Positions 39,084-51,000 of a DNA stretch of 64,000 nucleotides are shown piece by piece. The stretch is from the NCBI RefSeq assembly GCF_034702125.1, contig NC_085875.1:40316240-40380239 (forward strand), in the 5' to 3' direction. The notes beneath the pieces were generated by a model that was given only the letters and a program-made list of their open reading frames with translations, had not been told where the DNA came from and did no database searches. The stretch's first letter is position 1, and the number at the start of each line of letters is the position of its first letter. This stretch comes from Engraulis encrasicolus. Taxonomy: Eukaryota > Chordata > Actinopteri > Clupeiformes > Engraulidae. A program made the translations under genes and the position numbers.

Positions 39084-42000
39084 GAACGATGCCTTGCCGA
39101 CTGATAGGCAGTATGTAGCCTGCCCTAGTCGCTATCAAAAAAACTCTCACAGAAGTCCCGACAGACTAGCGCGTCACCTGTTGTTTGGCCAGCTCTGCAC
39201 GCGGCTGAAACGGGCAATTATCCGCACCCGTCTGCGTTTTTGTGTGGTAATGTTTAATATCCGCTCAAGCCATTTAGTTTTTCCCCGCGATTGTGACTCT
39301 CGTGTTTAAAATATCCTCAAGTCATTTTGCTGTTTTTACCGTGATTGTAACTCTCTCGTCCGTTGCAAAACTCGCCTGGTTGAGAACACAAAACTCGCTG
39401 GCACATGTGAACTCGGATAGTTGAGCGAAGTCGAACATTCTATTCTGAAACGTCGGGAGAAAGCTACCGGTGGTTCAGCGGAGTTGAAGGAATGACCGCG
39501 TTTTATTGTGTGATGATGGGCCACTACTGTAGAATGACTATTACTTTTATGTCCATTAAAACGGTTGTTTGGTAATTGATTTTGTTGATGGCTGGTCGCA
39601 CCGGTGCGCCTAAAAATATTTTTTAGGCGCACCATTGAAAAAAATGGGCGCATATGAGACCAAATTGGTCGCACTCTGGAGCCCTGCACTAGATTTCTAA
39701 ACGCCAAACAATTTCCTTCATAAAAGTTTTCTACTCCTCTCTGATTGGGCCCACTGCACACAGCTGTCTTGGTGACTGTCTGCAGAGATTTTGGCTGGGA
39801 TATTGCGAAGAGCCCCATGACATTATTGATCTCTGTTCTCCTTTCCCTGCAGGGACTCCAATAAACAAGCCTCCCGTGCTGGGCTACAAGGATCTCAACC
39901 TTTTCAGTCTCTTCAGGCTGGTGCATCAGCACGGTGGCTGTGACAACGTAAGAGCCTTTTCTTTTCTCACTTGTGTGTTCTGTCTTTTGTGTGGTTACCA
40001 CTTTTTTTTTCCAGGTCTCTTTTTTTTCTCATTTGTGCTCATTCTGTTTTGGGTTTGTGTATTATTCTTTTGTGTGAACCCCTCTAGCAGCTCCTCTTTT
40101 CTCTGCTTATTGTGTTGCCCTAATGTGTGGCTCCCCCTCCCTCTCCTCACCTCACCCCCCTCATAACCACAAAAGGATAACACGGAGCCGTAGCCTTGTG
40201 CTGGCGTAGAATTTCTGCACTCCATATTTAGATTACTCACTTTGTGTGCGCCTGTGTTCTCAGTTTCTCTCATTAGCTGTGTGACAACCATTCGTTCTTG
40301 TACTTGTTGACGTGCATCACACTCCATGCTGCCAGGCTCTGACGTCAGAGAGTAGCTTTTCATCACACTGTTTTGCCCGTCAGGGCAGGCTGTGAGTCCG
40401 TGCGTGCTCACACGTACAGTACTTATAACACAGACGACTGATGCAAAAAGGAAATCCTTTTTTTCTGGTTTGGAAATCGTTCAGAAGTGTGTTATGGCTG
40501 ATGGTTATCTAGCACATGTAAAATGTTTTTGCTGATTTGTATCTGGCTTGAAGAAAGCCAAGCTTATATCTGCTGTGGTGTAATCGCAGTAGTGTATGCC
40601 GTTTGAGTGAAGACGTGACTTTTCCTCAAACACTGTAGCTTTTCATGTTTCGTTCCCCCTCATCATGTTCCAGTCTAATGGATTACCTACAAAAGCAGTA
40701 ATTGTCAGACAACAGAATTTACTCTGTTAAATGTTCTTGGTCTTTGCTTTGGCTTAAATAGCTCATTTTGTTGTACTAATGCCAGAGGTTCTTACTCAAT
40801 CTTGTGCATGTTTTTTTTGGTACAGATTGAAAGCGGCTCTGTGTGGAAACAGATCTACATGGACCTGGGAATTCCAGTCCTCAATTCTGCTGCCTCCTAC
40901 AATGTCAAGACTGCCTACAGAAAGTAAGTTTGTGTGTGTTCCTCTTTAAAATGCAAAGTCTTATCATCTTTATGGTGTCTGCCCAAGTTATTAGAAGTGT
41001 TTTTACTGGATGCTTGCCATTCATGTTTAAAACCTGATGCAAATTTACAAGCAATACATCGTTGTAGAATGAAAATGTAGTAAAGCACGGTTGCCAAGGT
41101 TACCAACAGTTTTGTTGGCACACCAATGGGTGGTTTAGAGACCTTAAAAAACCGTACAAATACAAATGAGTAAACAAACATGCCAAGTCAAGGCAGTGCA
41201 GTGTGGAGGTGGCCTTGGACTTTGCTGCTACTGCTGTTGTTGTTGGTTTGTGCCATGCTAAGGCCTCTGTTGAGTGGCGTGGCGTGGTGTGCTGTGCTGT
41301 GTTGCTGTGAGGTGTGGTGAATGGCACAGAGCATTGAGCCTGGCTGGCTGATTGGCTGGCATTAACCTCGGCAGGCCAGGCAGGCGGGACCAGCTGACTC
41401 TGTGGTCGCCTGCAGGAAGCGTGGCCGTGCCTTGACAAGCTAAGCTTAGCCTTAGCGGGGGAGGTCTGCACAGTGTGGTAACAGCCAGCTGGGTTAGGAG
41501 GACTATAATAAAACAACACGCAAACAAACGAACATGATGATGCCTGAGAATGGTTTCGCTTATTGGACTGATGTTTCTGTGATGCCACGATTCTCTTGGC
41601 TATCTGATTCGGCTGTTGTTTTTTAACCCTGATTGAAATATTATATTATAGGTCAGGGATTCTTAACCTTTTTGACGTCGAGGCCCATTTTTTCCAGTGC
41701 ACAGTGACCCGGGGCCCATAGTACCCATGTATATATTATTATATTATATTATATTATATTATATAAGGCTATATATTATATGATATTGCATTATATTACA
41801 TATAACATTATATTACACCATATAATACAATATAATGATAATATAATATAGGTGTTTCTCCCACAAGGGATAGCCCTATATTAATTAATGTTAATGTTAA
41901 TCTAATTTAATCTCCCTCATCAAATCTACTCACAGTTTAACAAGACAGTCATTCACATATTTGAATGCCTTTCTGACAGCTCAAAGCTTGCTTGACAGCT

Positions 42001-45000
42001 CTTGACTTGCGCTTTGTAATCAATATGCTGGTTATAAATTCAAGACGCTTTTCTAAGTGGAAACGCAACGCGGGAACAGAAGTTCCACATCCTGACGGAA
42101 AACTTTCCAGTAGGCTATCAAGCAAAATTCGTAAAAGCACTGTCATGGTGGGGACACTTGGACAAGGATAAGGGATACCTTTTTATTTTGAGTAGCCTGA
42201 CCGTTAAACACTAACCGCTAAAACGTGAGGATTTTAGGAGAAGACGTCGCCAAATCAGCTGGGAACCGGAACCGGTTGGTAATTTCTCATTTTACCGAAC
42301 ACCAGTAATAACTATCCCACTGCAAAGTGCGTTTGCGATCACCGGCTGTGTTACTTCTTGTTCGTAATGAATCGCCCTCAAACAAGAACAAACAACGGGG
42401 TGTTGCATTGCGTTATGACAGTGTTGCGTTTGACTGAAAAGACACACACTAGTAACTAGCGGTCTCACGGCCCATCGCGGCCCACTGGTGTGAAATTGAA
42501 AGTTGTCTGCGGCCCAGGAGGTTGTGAGCGCGGCCCAACTTTGGTCCGCGGCCCTATGGTTAAGAATCCCTGTTATAGGTGAAAAGATGTTTTTGCCTTA
42601 CTTAACCTGAAATCCGGACCGTTCAGCATGACTTCTTCATGGTTCATGACTGTATTTTGTAAATGTCAAGTCATCCATTTCTTGTAACATGTCAGGGCTC
42701 CTGGTAATGACATCGACATCTGCTATGACTCAGTTCAAGTGGTTTCATGGGATCCCCATCATCTTCATACCTGCAATGAAGGTGATGGGGACCCCCATTC
42801 AAAACATTTGTATTTAGGAAATTATGTCTGTGGACTTTTGACAATGGTTTCCATTTTACGAAAGAAAGACTGTGAGCTCTTACTGACCTGTGTTGCCACA
42901 TGTCTCTGTTGCCAGGTACCTGTATGGGTTTGAGGAGTACTGCCGGTCTGCTGGCATCACCTTCCGCACCGTCCACCACAATGACCCGCGCCCCGTTGTG
43001 TCGGCCAGCGAGCCCCAGAAGAGCTCCGTCAAGCAGGAGCCGGTCGACACCAGGGAGCCTTCGGAGCCTCCAGCCATCACCGACAAGCCAGCCGCCCACG
43101 ATGACGACTCTGAGAACGAGAGCGAAAAGGCCCACAAAGGAACCTCGCCGAGGGTAAGCGAGCCATATGCTTCCATGAAACGTTGCGTTAACACATGGGA
43201 ATCTTTTCACTCGATTTTGTCGATTTAATCTTACATTTATTTGCCCATGTCTTTTTTTTTTTTAAAGCACACATCTAAAGAGAGATTGCTTCTTTGTGGA
43301 GGTACTGCTGATGTTGGGATCAAGCCCTGCTGAAAATGTACAGCATACGGTTTGTTTGCAACTGGGTGATTTCTATTGGACTAAGACATTTTTGTTTCTG
43401 GTTCTAGCCACGTTGGTCCAAAATATTGCAGCATTTGCTCCTTTTTGAGCCCAGATCCCTCTTGATGATTGTAACACAGCTCCAGATTTTTACTCTCGTC
43501 AAACTGCTTGTTCACTTAAGATGGTCTTTGTTAAATTCAATGTTTTGCTTTGGCTTATTAGCCAAGTGTTTGTTTTGAGGGATTACACTGCAGCGGGCGT
43601 GAGGAGTTGTGCAAATATTGGTCGTCTGGAGTGGTCGAGTTGTCGTTGAGTCGTCCCTCTTCAAGCCCCATTGTGGAATCTGCAGATGAGCGAGAGGCCG
43701 CCTAGTACCTCAACTTGCTTAGCTAGAGTAATACAGAGTGCTGAGGGTTTTGCAACATCAGGACACTTTGAGCTTGTATTTGCCCCATTAACCGACCCAC
43801 ATTGTGGGCACTTTGGAAAGCAACGTCTTCCTTCCACAAGATGTAGAGATAAGCTCAGACACTTGAGTAATTGTTGTTGCGTAGCTTACAAATATGAAGC
43901 ACAGTGTTTTGTTTTGTTCCTGTTAGTTCAGAGTACTGTGCTGTCTCTGATTTGAAACTACCTTTTCGGCAAACGGGAACAACAACGTGATGATGCTTGA
44001 GAATGGTTTCGCTTTCTTGACTGATGTCTTGTGATGCCACACTTCTCTTGGCTGTCTGATTAGTTCCCACTGCCATTTTATTGTGTTCTCCCCTTTCTCT
44101 TCTTGAACTTTGCACCTCAGGTCCATTACCTTTTTAATAGTTTTCGTTTTGTTTTGTTACCTTTCATAGTAGTACATAAGTCAAAGTGTCACCTATTATG
44201 CTCTGCTTCTGTTTGCATGGCTGCACATGTGTATTATGTGAAGCAGCACAGGTTACCTATGTGTGAGAGAGTGAGTGAATGAATGAATGTGTTCGTACAT
44301 GCAGAGCACTTCACACAAGTTCCCTTCTTGTGTGTTTGTTGTTTTTGTAAGCTGAAAATGGTTATTGTGCCTCTGCAGCTGAATCTTTGCCCTCTTTCTG
44401 AGATGAGCATGTGTGAACATGCAGTGAGCGACCAAACTGTTAAACTGTGCCTCATCATGAAGGCGCTCTGTGATTTTCTGCGGAAGCCTTTTAATGATGG
44501 CTTCTCTGTTAACACACTTGGAAGGGAAAGGGCAATACAGAAATAGAACGGGGTTCTAATTTGGGACAAATCAATTGGGGCAAAACGTTACAAACTTGAG
44601 CAGCGTCTTAGCTGATCTGTTCCTCTCCCTCTGGTTCTGTGCTTGCCTGGTTGTGTACACCTGCAAGTTTCGGTTCCCTCTTGACTAACATCCTTAATAA
44701 TGTTTTGTGCACATGCTTTTCCTTTTTCCTGAGGAGGTAACATACCTTCAAAGTTGTCATACTACACAATTTTTTGGCTCCAACAGTGGTCATGCAATTG
44801 GTCAAAATCATCAAATGGTTGTGTTGAAATCCTTGTTTCTCTCCACTGAATTGAGCAAGAACTCTGTCACTTTTTTTCTCGTGTGTGTGTGTGTCGGAAT
44901 TATTCCATTTAAGTGTTACTGTAAGTTCATTTTCATATTAGAATGTCCCTGTTCTTATCTGTGCAGTGCGGTTTCAAGCCAGCTCATGGCTGCTCTTGTT

Positions 45001-48000
45001 GTCTCCGTGTGTAGGGGCGGCGGCGCTGTGCGGTGACTCCGGTGAAGGTGGAGCAGAAGGATCCTCCACGGCTGCAGAAGGAGGAGAAGGAGACCACCCC
45101 ACAGCAGCGGAGAAAAGAAGAGAAGGAAACCCCTCCCCAGCAGCGGAGAAAGGAGGAGAAGGAAACCCCTCCCCAGCAGCGGAGAAAGGAGGAGAAGGAA
45201 ACCCCTCCCCAGCAGCGGAGAAAGGAGGAGAAGGAAACCCCTCCCCAGCAGCGGAGAAAGGAGGAGAAGGAGACAACCCCACAGCAGAGGAGGAAGGAGG
45301 AGAGGGAGACCACCCCACAGCAGCGGAGGAAGGAGGAGAGGGAGACCACCCCACAGCAGAGGAGGAAAGAGGAGAGGGAAACTACGCCACAGCAGAGGAG
45401 GAAAGAGGAGAGGGAAACCACCCCACAGCAGCGACGGAAGGAGGAGCGGGAGACCACCCCACAGCAGCGGAGGAAAGAGGAGAGGGACCGCGAACGGGAG
45501 AGGGAGTGGGAGCGTGAACGGGAGCGGGAGAGGGAGGCCAGTGAGGAGGAGCATAGGGAGCATCAGGAGGAGGAGGAGGAGGAGGATGACGAGGAGGATG
45601 ATGGCCGGCCAGGGCCCCCCGGCAAGAGACGCAGCCGACGCTTCGAGGAGTCAGACAGAGAGTCGGAAGATGAGGACGCAGAGGAGGAGGAGGAGGAAGA
45701 GGAGGACGACGATGAGGATGACGATGGAGACACCTCCAGAACTCGCGAGAGGTAAGTGGTCCTTATTACTTACATGCGGTCAGAGTCTCACTGCTACAAA
45801 TGGCTGGAATACACTTGTGGTTCCCAGTTTCTTGGATTGTTTGAGTCATTGTTGATTGGAGTTGGTCAAAATATATACAGCCTTTTCATGCCAATAAATG
45901 TAGGTCTACACACATGAGTGTGAAGCATCAGATGAATGAAAGGGGTGTTCTTTCGCAGGAAATAGAAATAAAATGCAGACTTTCACTTCGATCACTGTGT
46001 GAAAACTGAAAGCCATACACTAATTAAAGACCCTTCTTTCCATACACTTAGCCTTAATTGTTCTGCCACTGGTATTTGGCCTTGAAAATGGATATGATGG
46101 TTGTAGATGACATCAATATACATGCATAGCGCATGACTTGGACAGTACAGTGGAGACGTGAAAGTGATTGCAGCACTCCACCATTTCACATAAGTCAGTG
46201 TTGTCTCATTAATGCAGTCAGTGGTTTCCTGCTTAAGTGATAGATCTGTCTTCCTCTCGACCATTAAGCCCTGTTGGTTACGACAGTCTTATAGACTTGT
46301 CTTGTGTTATTGCCTCAGATCCAATAAAGTTGACTGTACTACAGTGTGATTGCAGTTGGCCACTGTCATGTCAAAAGACATGCAGCTCTCAAAGCATTCT
46401 TTAGCAACTGAGCTGGTTCACACGTCAGTAAATACCATATGCAGAGTAAACAAACTGTTTGGAAGTAAACAAATGGGGTTTTATTGCAATACTACGCCCT
46501 TAAAATCTCTAATAAAAGCTAATCCATAATATAAAAAATGTGGTCTTGAAATGTTGGGTTCTTAATTCTGTAAAAAAAATGTTTACGCCCACAGATCTGG
46601 TTTTGTCAGTGTGGTTAACCTGTGGTTCTTTGATATCTGTATAGCTTTGAAGTGCGTCTGTAAGCAAGCTTGTGGTGTTGACTGAACTGCACAGCAAATT
46701 CATTTGGCTCATTATAAACTTATTTATTTTTAAACTATTGGGTGCAAATTGGGCATCAAAGTGGGCTGTTTCTCTGAGTAATCAATCAAAAGGGGGGTTA
46801 TGCTAAGCTGCAGAGGCTGAATATGATGATGCCTGAGAATGGTTTCGCTTTATCAGCTGATTCTTAGTGATGCCACGATTCTCTTGGCTATCTGATTCAC
46901 CCCTGAAGAACAACCCCTTCTCTTCACTTAGATTACACTCACCTGTGTCTTGATCTTTTGTTTTGACTTCAAACGTTTGATTTACCAATGTAAATGTTGT
47001 ATTTGTGTGGGAGTCTTTGACATTTCCATTTCTGTAGTATGGAAAGATTCTGTGCACTTTGCAAGGCATTAGTTACCAACACGGAACCATACATTGTCTG
47101 TGAATCTAGAATGCACAGAAGTTCTATTCGGACGTCCCAAGGGAGGAGTCCTTTTGTGAATGGGGAAACCTGAGCCACTTGAGCACAGCTGACGGGTGTG
47201 TGATTGTCCCTCCTCTGCCTGCAGGGGGGAGAACGAGGAGGGCGGCGATGATGATGTCACGGGCACCAAGGTGCGGGTGAAGTACGGGCGGGGCAAGACT
47301 CAGAAGATCTATGAGGCCAACATCAAGAACACAGACACCGAGACAGACGACGGAGAGGTGCTGTACCTGGTGCACTACTACGGCTGGAACGTTCGGTAAG
47401 TTCACAAGCCAAAGGCAGCTTTCTTGTCAATTTCTTAAACAAATGTAACTTAAAATTTCTTGTAATGTACATATTATGTCTCCTGTGTAGACAAAGACGG
47501 CACAAACATAAAAGTGCAAAGCAAGACGATATTGAGTGAAATGTGCTGGATGGTCTTTTAGCAGGTTGACGGGGTTGAAGGATCTCAGGTCTGTTGGCTG
47601 AAATCGAGTGTGGGATAGGAGGCCTCAATCCACATTTGTTAGTGGATATTGTCCTTGGAAATCATTTGATAATGTTAAGGGTAGAATTACTTCTGCTTTT
47701 TGCTCAGTTTCCTTTAAAAGATCCGTACGTGCACGTGTTGGCTGTATTTAGATTTTTAGACCCAGCAGTTTTGGTGGTATTATTGTGGCTGTAGCTTATG
47801 AAATAAAACATGCAAACGTCACCCAAATGTCCAGCGCATTAGTAATCGTAGAGCAGTCTTGTGATTTGGGGTGTTGTGAGGTATTGAGTCTGCAGTGCAT
47901 TGTGTACAGTAGTGGAGGGAACCTTATGCTGGCTGCAGAGAGGGGGTGGAGTGGTGTAGTATGCCCTTGGCCTCAGGATGTAATCAGATAGCAACCAGAT

Positions 48001-51000
48001 ACAGCAGGCTGTCTGAGACGCAAACATCTTAACCTTATTTACCTGCTGTACATGGCCTCCCGTGACCCACATCCACTTGCACTGCTCATGAGCACTTCCA
48101 TTAGGCGTACTGTACAAGTGTGTCTGCAAAGAGGCATGGAAACAGTTATGGAAATCGGAATGCTCTCATGAAAACACAGGGTTTGGAATTCTTCGTTTGT
48201 GTGTGTGTGTGTTTTCTATCCATGTAAATTGGCGTGGATGATTGACAGAACTCCTCAGACATGTCACCATGGGGATGGTGTGTCCATGACAGATGGGACT
48301 TGACAGTGGATGACAGTGGAAAGTGGACAGTGAAAGAATGAGTTGAGCATGATGAGCCAATGCTTTTAGAAAGCATGTAAATCCTCACAGGTGAGAAGCT
48401 ACTGATGTCTGTTTCTCTCTCTCTCTGTCTCTTTCTGCCTCTCTGTGTCTCTCTCTCAGCTATGACGAGTGGGTGAAAGCGGACAGGATAATATGGCCTG
48501 TTGACAAAGGAGGAACAAAACGGAAACCGAAAAAGAAAGTAAAGGTGGGTGTTTTGTCGTCGTCGGTTACAATTCCCATGTCCATTAGGGGCCTCTTGTC
48601 AGAAACTCGAACAAGACCTCTGAGGTTTAGACTCCTCCCCTGCAGGAACAAACATGATGATACCAGAGAACGGTTTCGCTTTCTTCCACTGATGTCTCCC
48701 TGATGTCACGATTCTCTTGGCTATCTGATCTGTCTCTGATGTGGCTGTTTGAGTACAGTTGCATCTACTACGGCCATCTTTTGCCTCCCTGCCTTGGATT
48801 TATAGCCGGGTTTCTTCTTAATGGCTTTCCCAGACTGCTATAAAAGAGGAGATTATATTTCTACTTTTGCTACTAAGAGATGACGTGAGTAATTGTATGT
48901 AAATGTGTTGGGTGCCATCTGGCACTGTAGTATTAAGTAGCTGAATTAGGACGAGAACTATCCACGAAATGATGTCCGGTTACACTTGCTACTGTTAAAG
49001 AATGCCAAATGGCAATATTTAAAGTTTTATAGTGTCAGTAGTAGTAGGTATAGTATTCAGTCTGTTATTTTTCCTATTGTTATAATTGCAAAATGTAGTT
49101 TTTACTGTTGTAATTTTAGTGAAACTGTTTGGTACCACCTGCCTTAACCCTGTCTTGATCTAACCTCCTCTCCATGTTACCCCCCTTTCTACCCGAACAC
49201 CACTGTGCAGAATAAAGAGGATGGGGAAAAGGAGGAGGACAAGCAGGCAAAGATGGGCAGTGGTACGAAGAGGGGCCGGCCCCCAATCAAGACCACACCC
49301 CCCAGTGCCTCCCGCAGTGCCTCCAAGACGCCCAGCAACGAGAGCCGCTCCGGCAGCAAGAGCTCCCGCCAGTCCGACCCCTCGGCCCTGCCCAACGGAG
49401 AGGGTAAGACCCACCAGGCACTGCATTATTGGTTGAAATGAATTGGTATGTTGTTCAGAATGATCAGCATTTTGCCCATGGTGCTGTCCAACGGAGAGGG
49501 TTAAGGCCCCCTGTGCACCTTATAAAAAGCACTGCAATTTTTGTTGTGGTTGTTGGGAAGTCTGTAATTTGTCAATACAAATGTTTTCATCGTGTTCTCA
49601 AGGTGTTCAAATCGGTTGTCTGGGCATATGCCCAATATTCACAAACAGATATTTGTTAAATGCTTTGTTCGCACTACTATGGCTGTTATGCTGTCCAGTG
49701 TAGAGGAGTAAGGCCCACTGCAGGGACAATCCTATTGCATTGATGGTGAAAGTTATCAACGGAAGTGCGGAGTACAGTTGGGATATGGGCACCAGTTTAG
49801 GCACAATTTGCCAATGGGTGGAATGGCTAATTGTCCAAGATGCCCGACAGTTTTAACATCTATCGCAGATCTGAAAAGGTGACCTGGGCAGAGAGTTGTG
49901 TTAACGCCAAGCTGCAGACGCTGAATATGATGATGCCTGAGAATGGTTTCGCTTTATCAGCTGATACTTTGTGATGCCACGATTCTCTTGGCTATCTGAT
50001 TCACTCCAGAATATAAGGCCCTTTCAAACACTCAAAAACCCTCTGTCTGCCTTTCAGTCTGTATGATTTTTCTGACATAGAGTAAGTACTATGGCAATGT
50101 GCATGAACTGCCTTCTTTAGTATGATTTCCTGGTCTCTGTCCTGGTTTCTTGCAAACTATTAAGCAGTGGAATCATCACCCTGGTGTCAAGGTCAAATTA
50201 TGCTGCGCCTGTGTGGATAGGGGGGTCTTGCAGGGTGCTGGGGGATCTCATTTTAAAGAATTAAGAGCTTTGTGGTGACTAATTGGATTTTCAAGGTCTT
50301 GCTGCGTTCATACAAAAGGCAGTGTAAACATTTATGACATGAGGAAAAGGTAGGCCTGGGCGATATGAGAAACACATAAGATTTTGATTATTTCTTCCCC
50401 AAATTTTCGATTTCGATTTTAATCACGATATGAATGAAATCACATTTTTAAAAAAAATGTTTCCGGGGGAGGGGGGCATGAAGCGCATGCGACATACACA
50501 AGTTTATATTGTATATACAATATAGCCTACAAAGTATCTATAAAGGATTAAAATGAGAGATGAATGCCTAAAGCAAATATCTTTAACCACAAGAGGGATA
50601 ACTGTCTAAAACACATATCCTTAACAAGACCAAAGGTGCAATTGCCTATAGCAGGGGTAGCCTACTCAATTCAAAGTCCACCCGAGTCCCCCAGTTTTTC
50701 CAAATTCCTCCCAATTACACACTCACACCCACAGCAGGTATTTAGTTTCCATTGACAGAATGGGACAAAAAACTCTCATACAGGGCCTCTATTTTCCTGG
50801 AGCACTGTGGGGTGATGTGCCTGCCTTGTTCTCATTGCCACCCTTAAGTATTTTTTTTTTTTAATGACATACGATTATCTGTTAGCCTTTATTTGCAGAC
50901 TGCATTCATAAAGATTTATTTCTTAGTGAGAAAACCAATAAGCCTGAAGATAACACTTTTAAAACAAATGTTGCTTATTATGACCTTGTTTATGCAGCTC

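Larger units (their letters stand above)
38591..39686. mobile_element. hAT-like non-autonomous element, 1.1 kb
   Basis: Inverted ends CAGGGCTCCAGACTAA and TCTGGAGCCCTG with repeated subterminal GGTGCGCCTAAAAAT motifs at both ends. The flanks share CACTA, but an exact 8-bp duplication is not clear. The body includes an ATT trinucleotide array (38776-38837) and a CT array (39036-39079); no transposase. Confidence 0.8.
38328..39852 (+). other. arid4a: arid4a intron 12
   Basis: 1.5 kb: snoRNA copy 2 (38432-38514) followed by a 1.1-kb hAT-like element (38591-39686). Confidence 0.75.
40924..42915 (+). other. arid4a: arid4a intron 14
   Basis: 2.0 kb: snoRNA copy 3 (41529-41612), then a 0.9-kb hAT element (41654-42572) only 40 bp downstream of it, then a short hairpin (GATCCCCATCATCTTCAT / ATGAAGGTGATGGGGAC at about 42750-42794). 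Confidence 0.75.

Noticed and set aside
39336..40001. 221-codon minus-strand frame
   Set aside because: Crosses arid4a exon 13 in antisense and the end of a hAT-like element; no domain recognised and unlikely to be a gene.
44955..45563. 202-codon minus-strand Leu/Pro-rich frame
   Set aside because: Antisense shadow of the exon 16 minisatellite.
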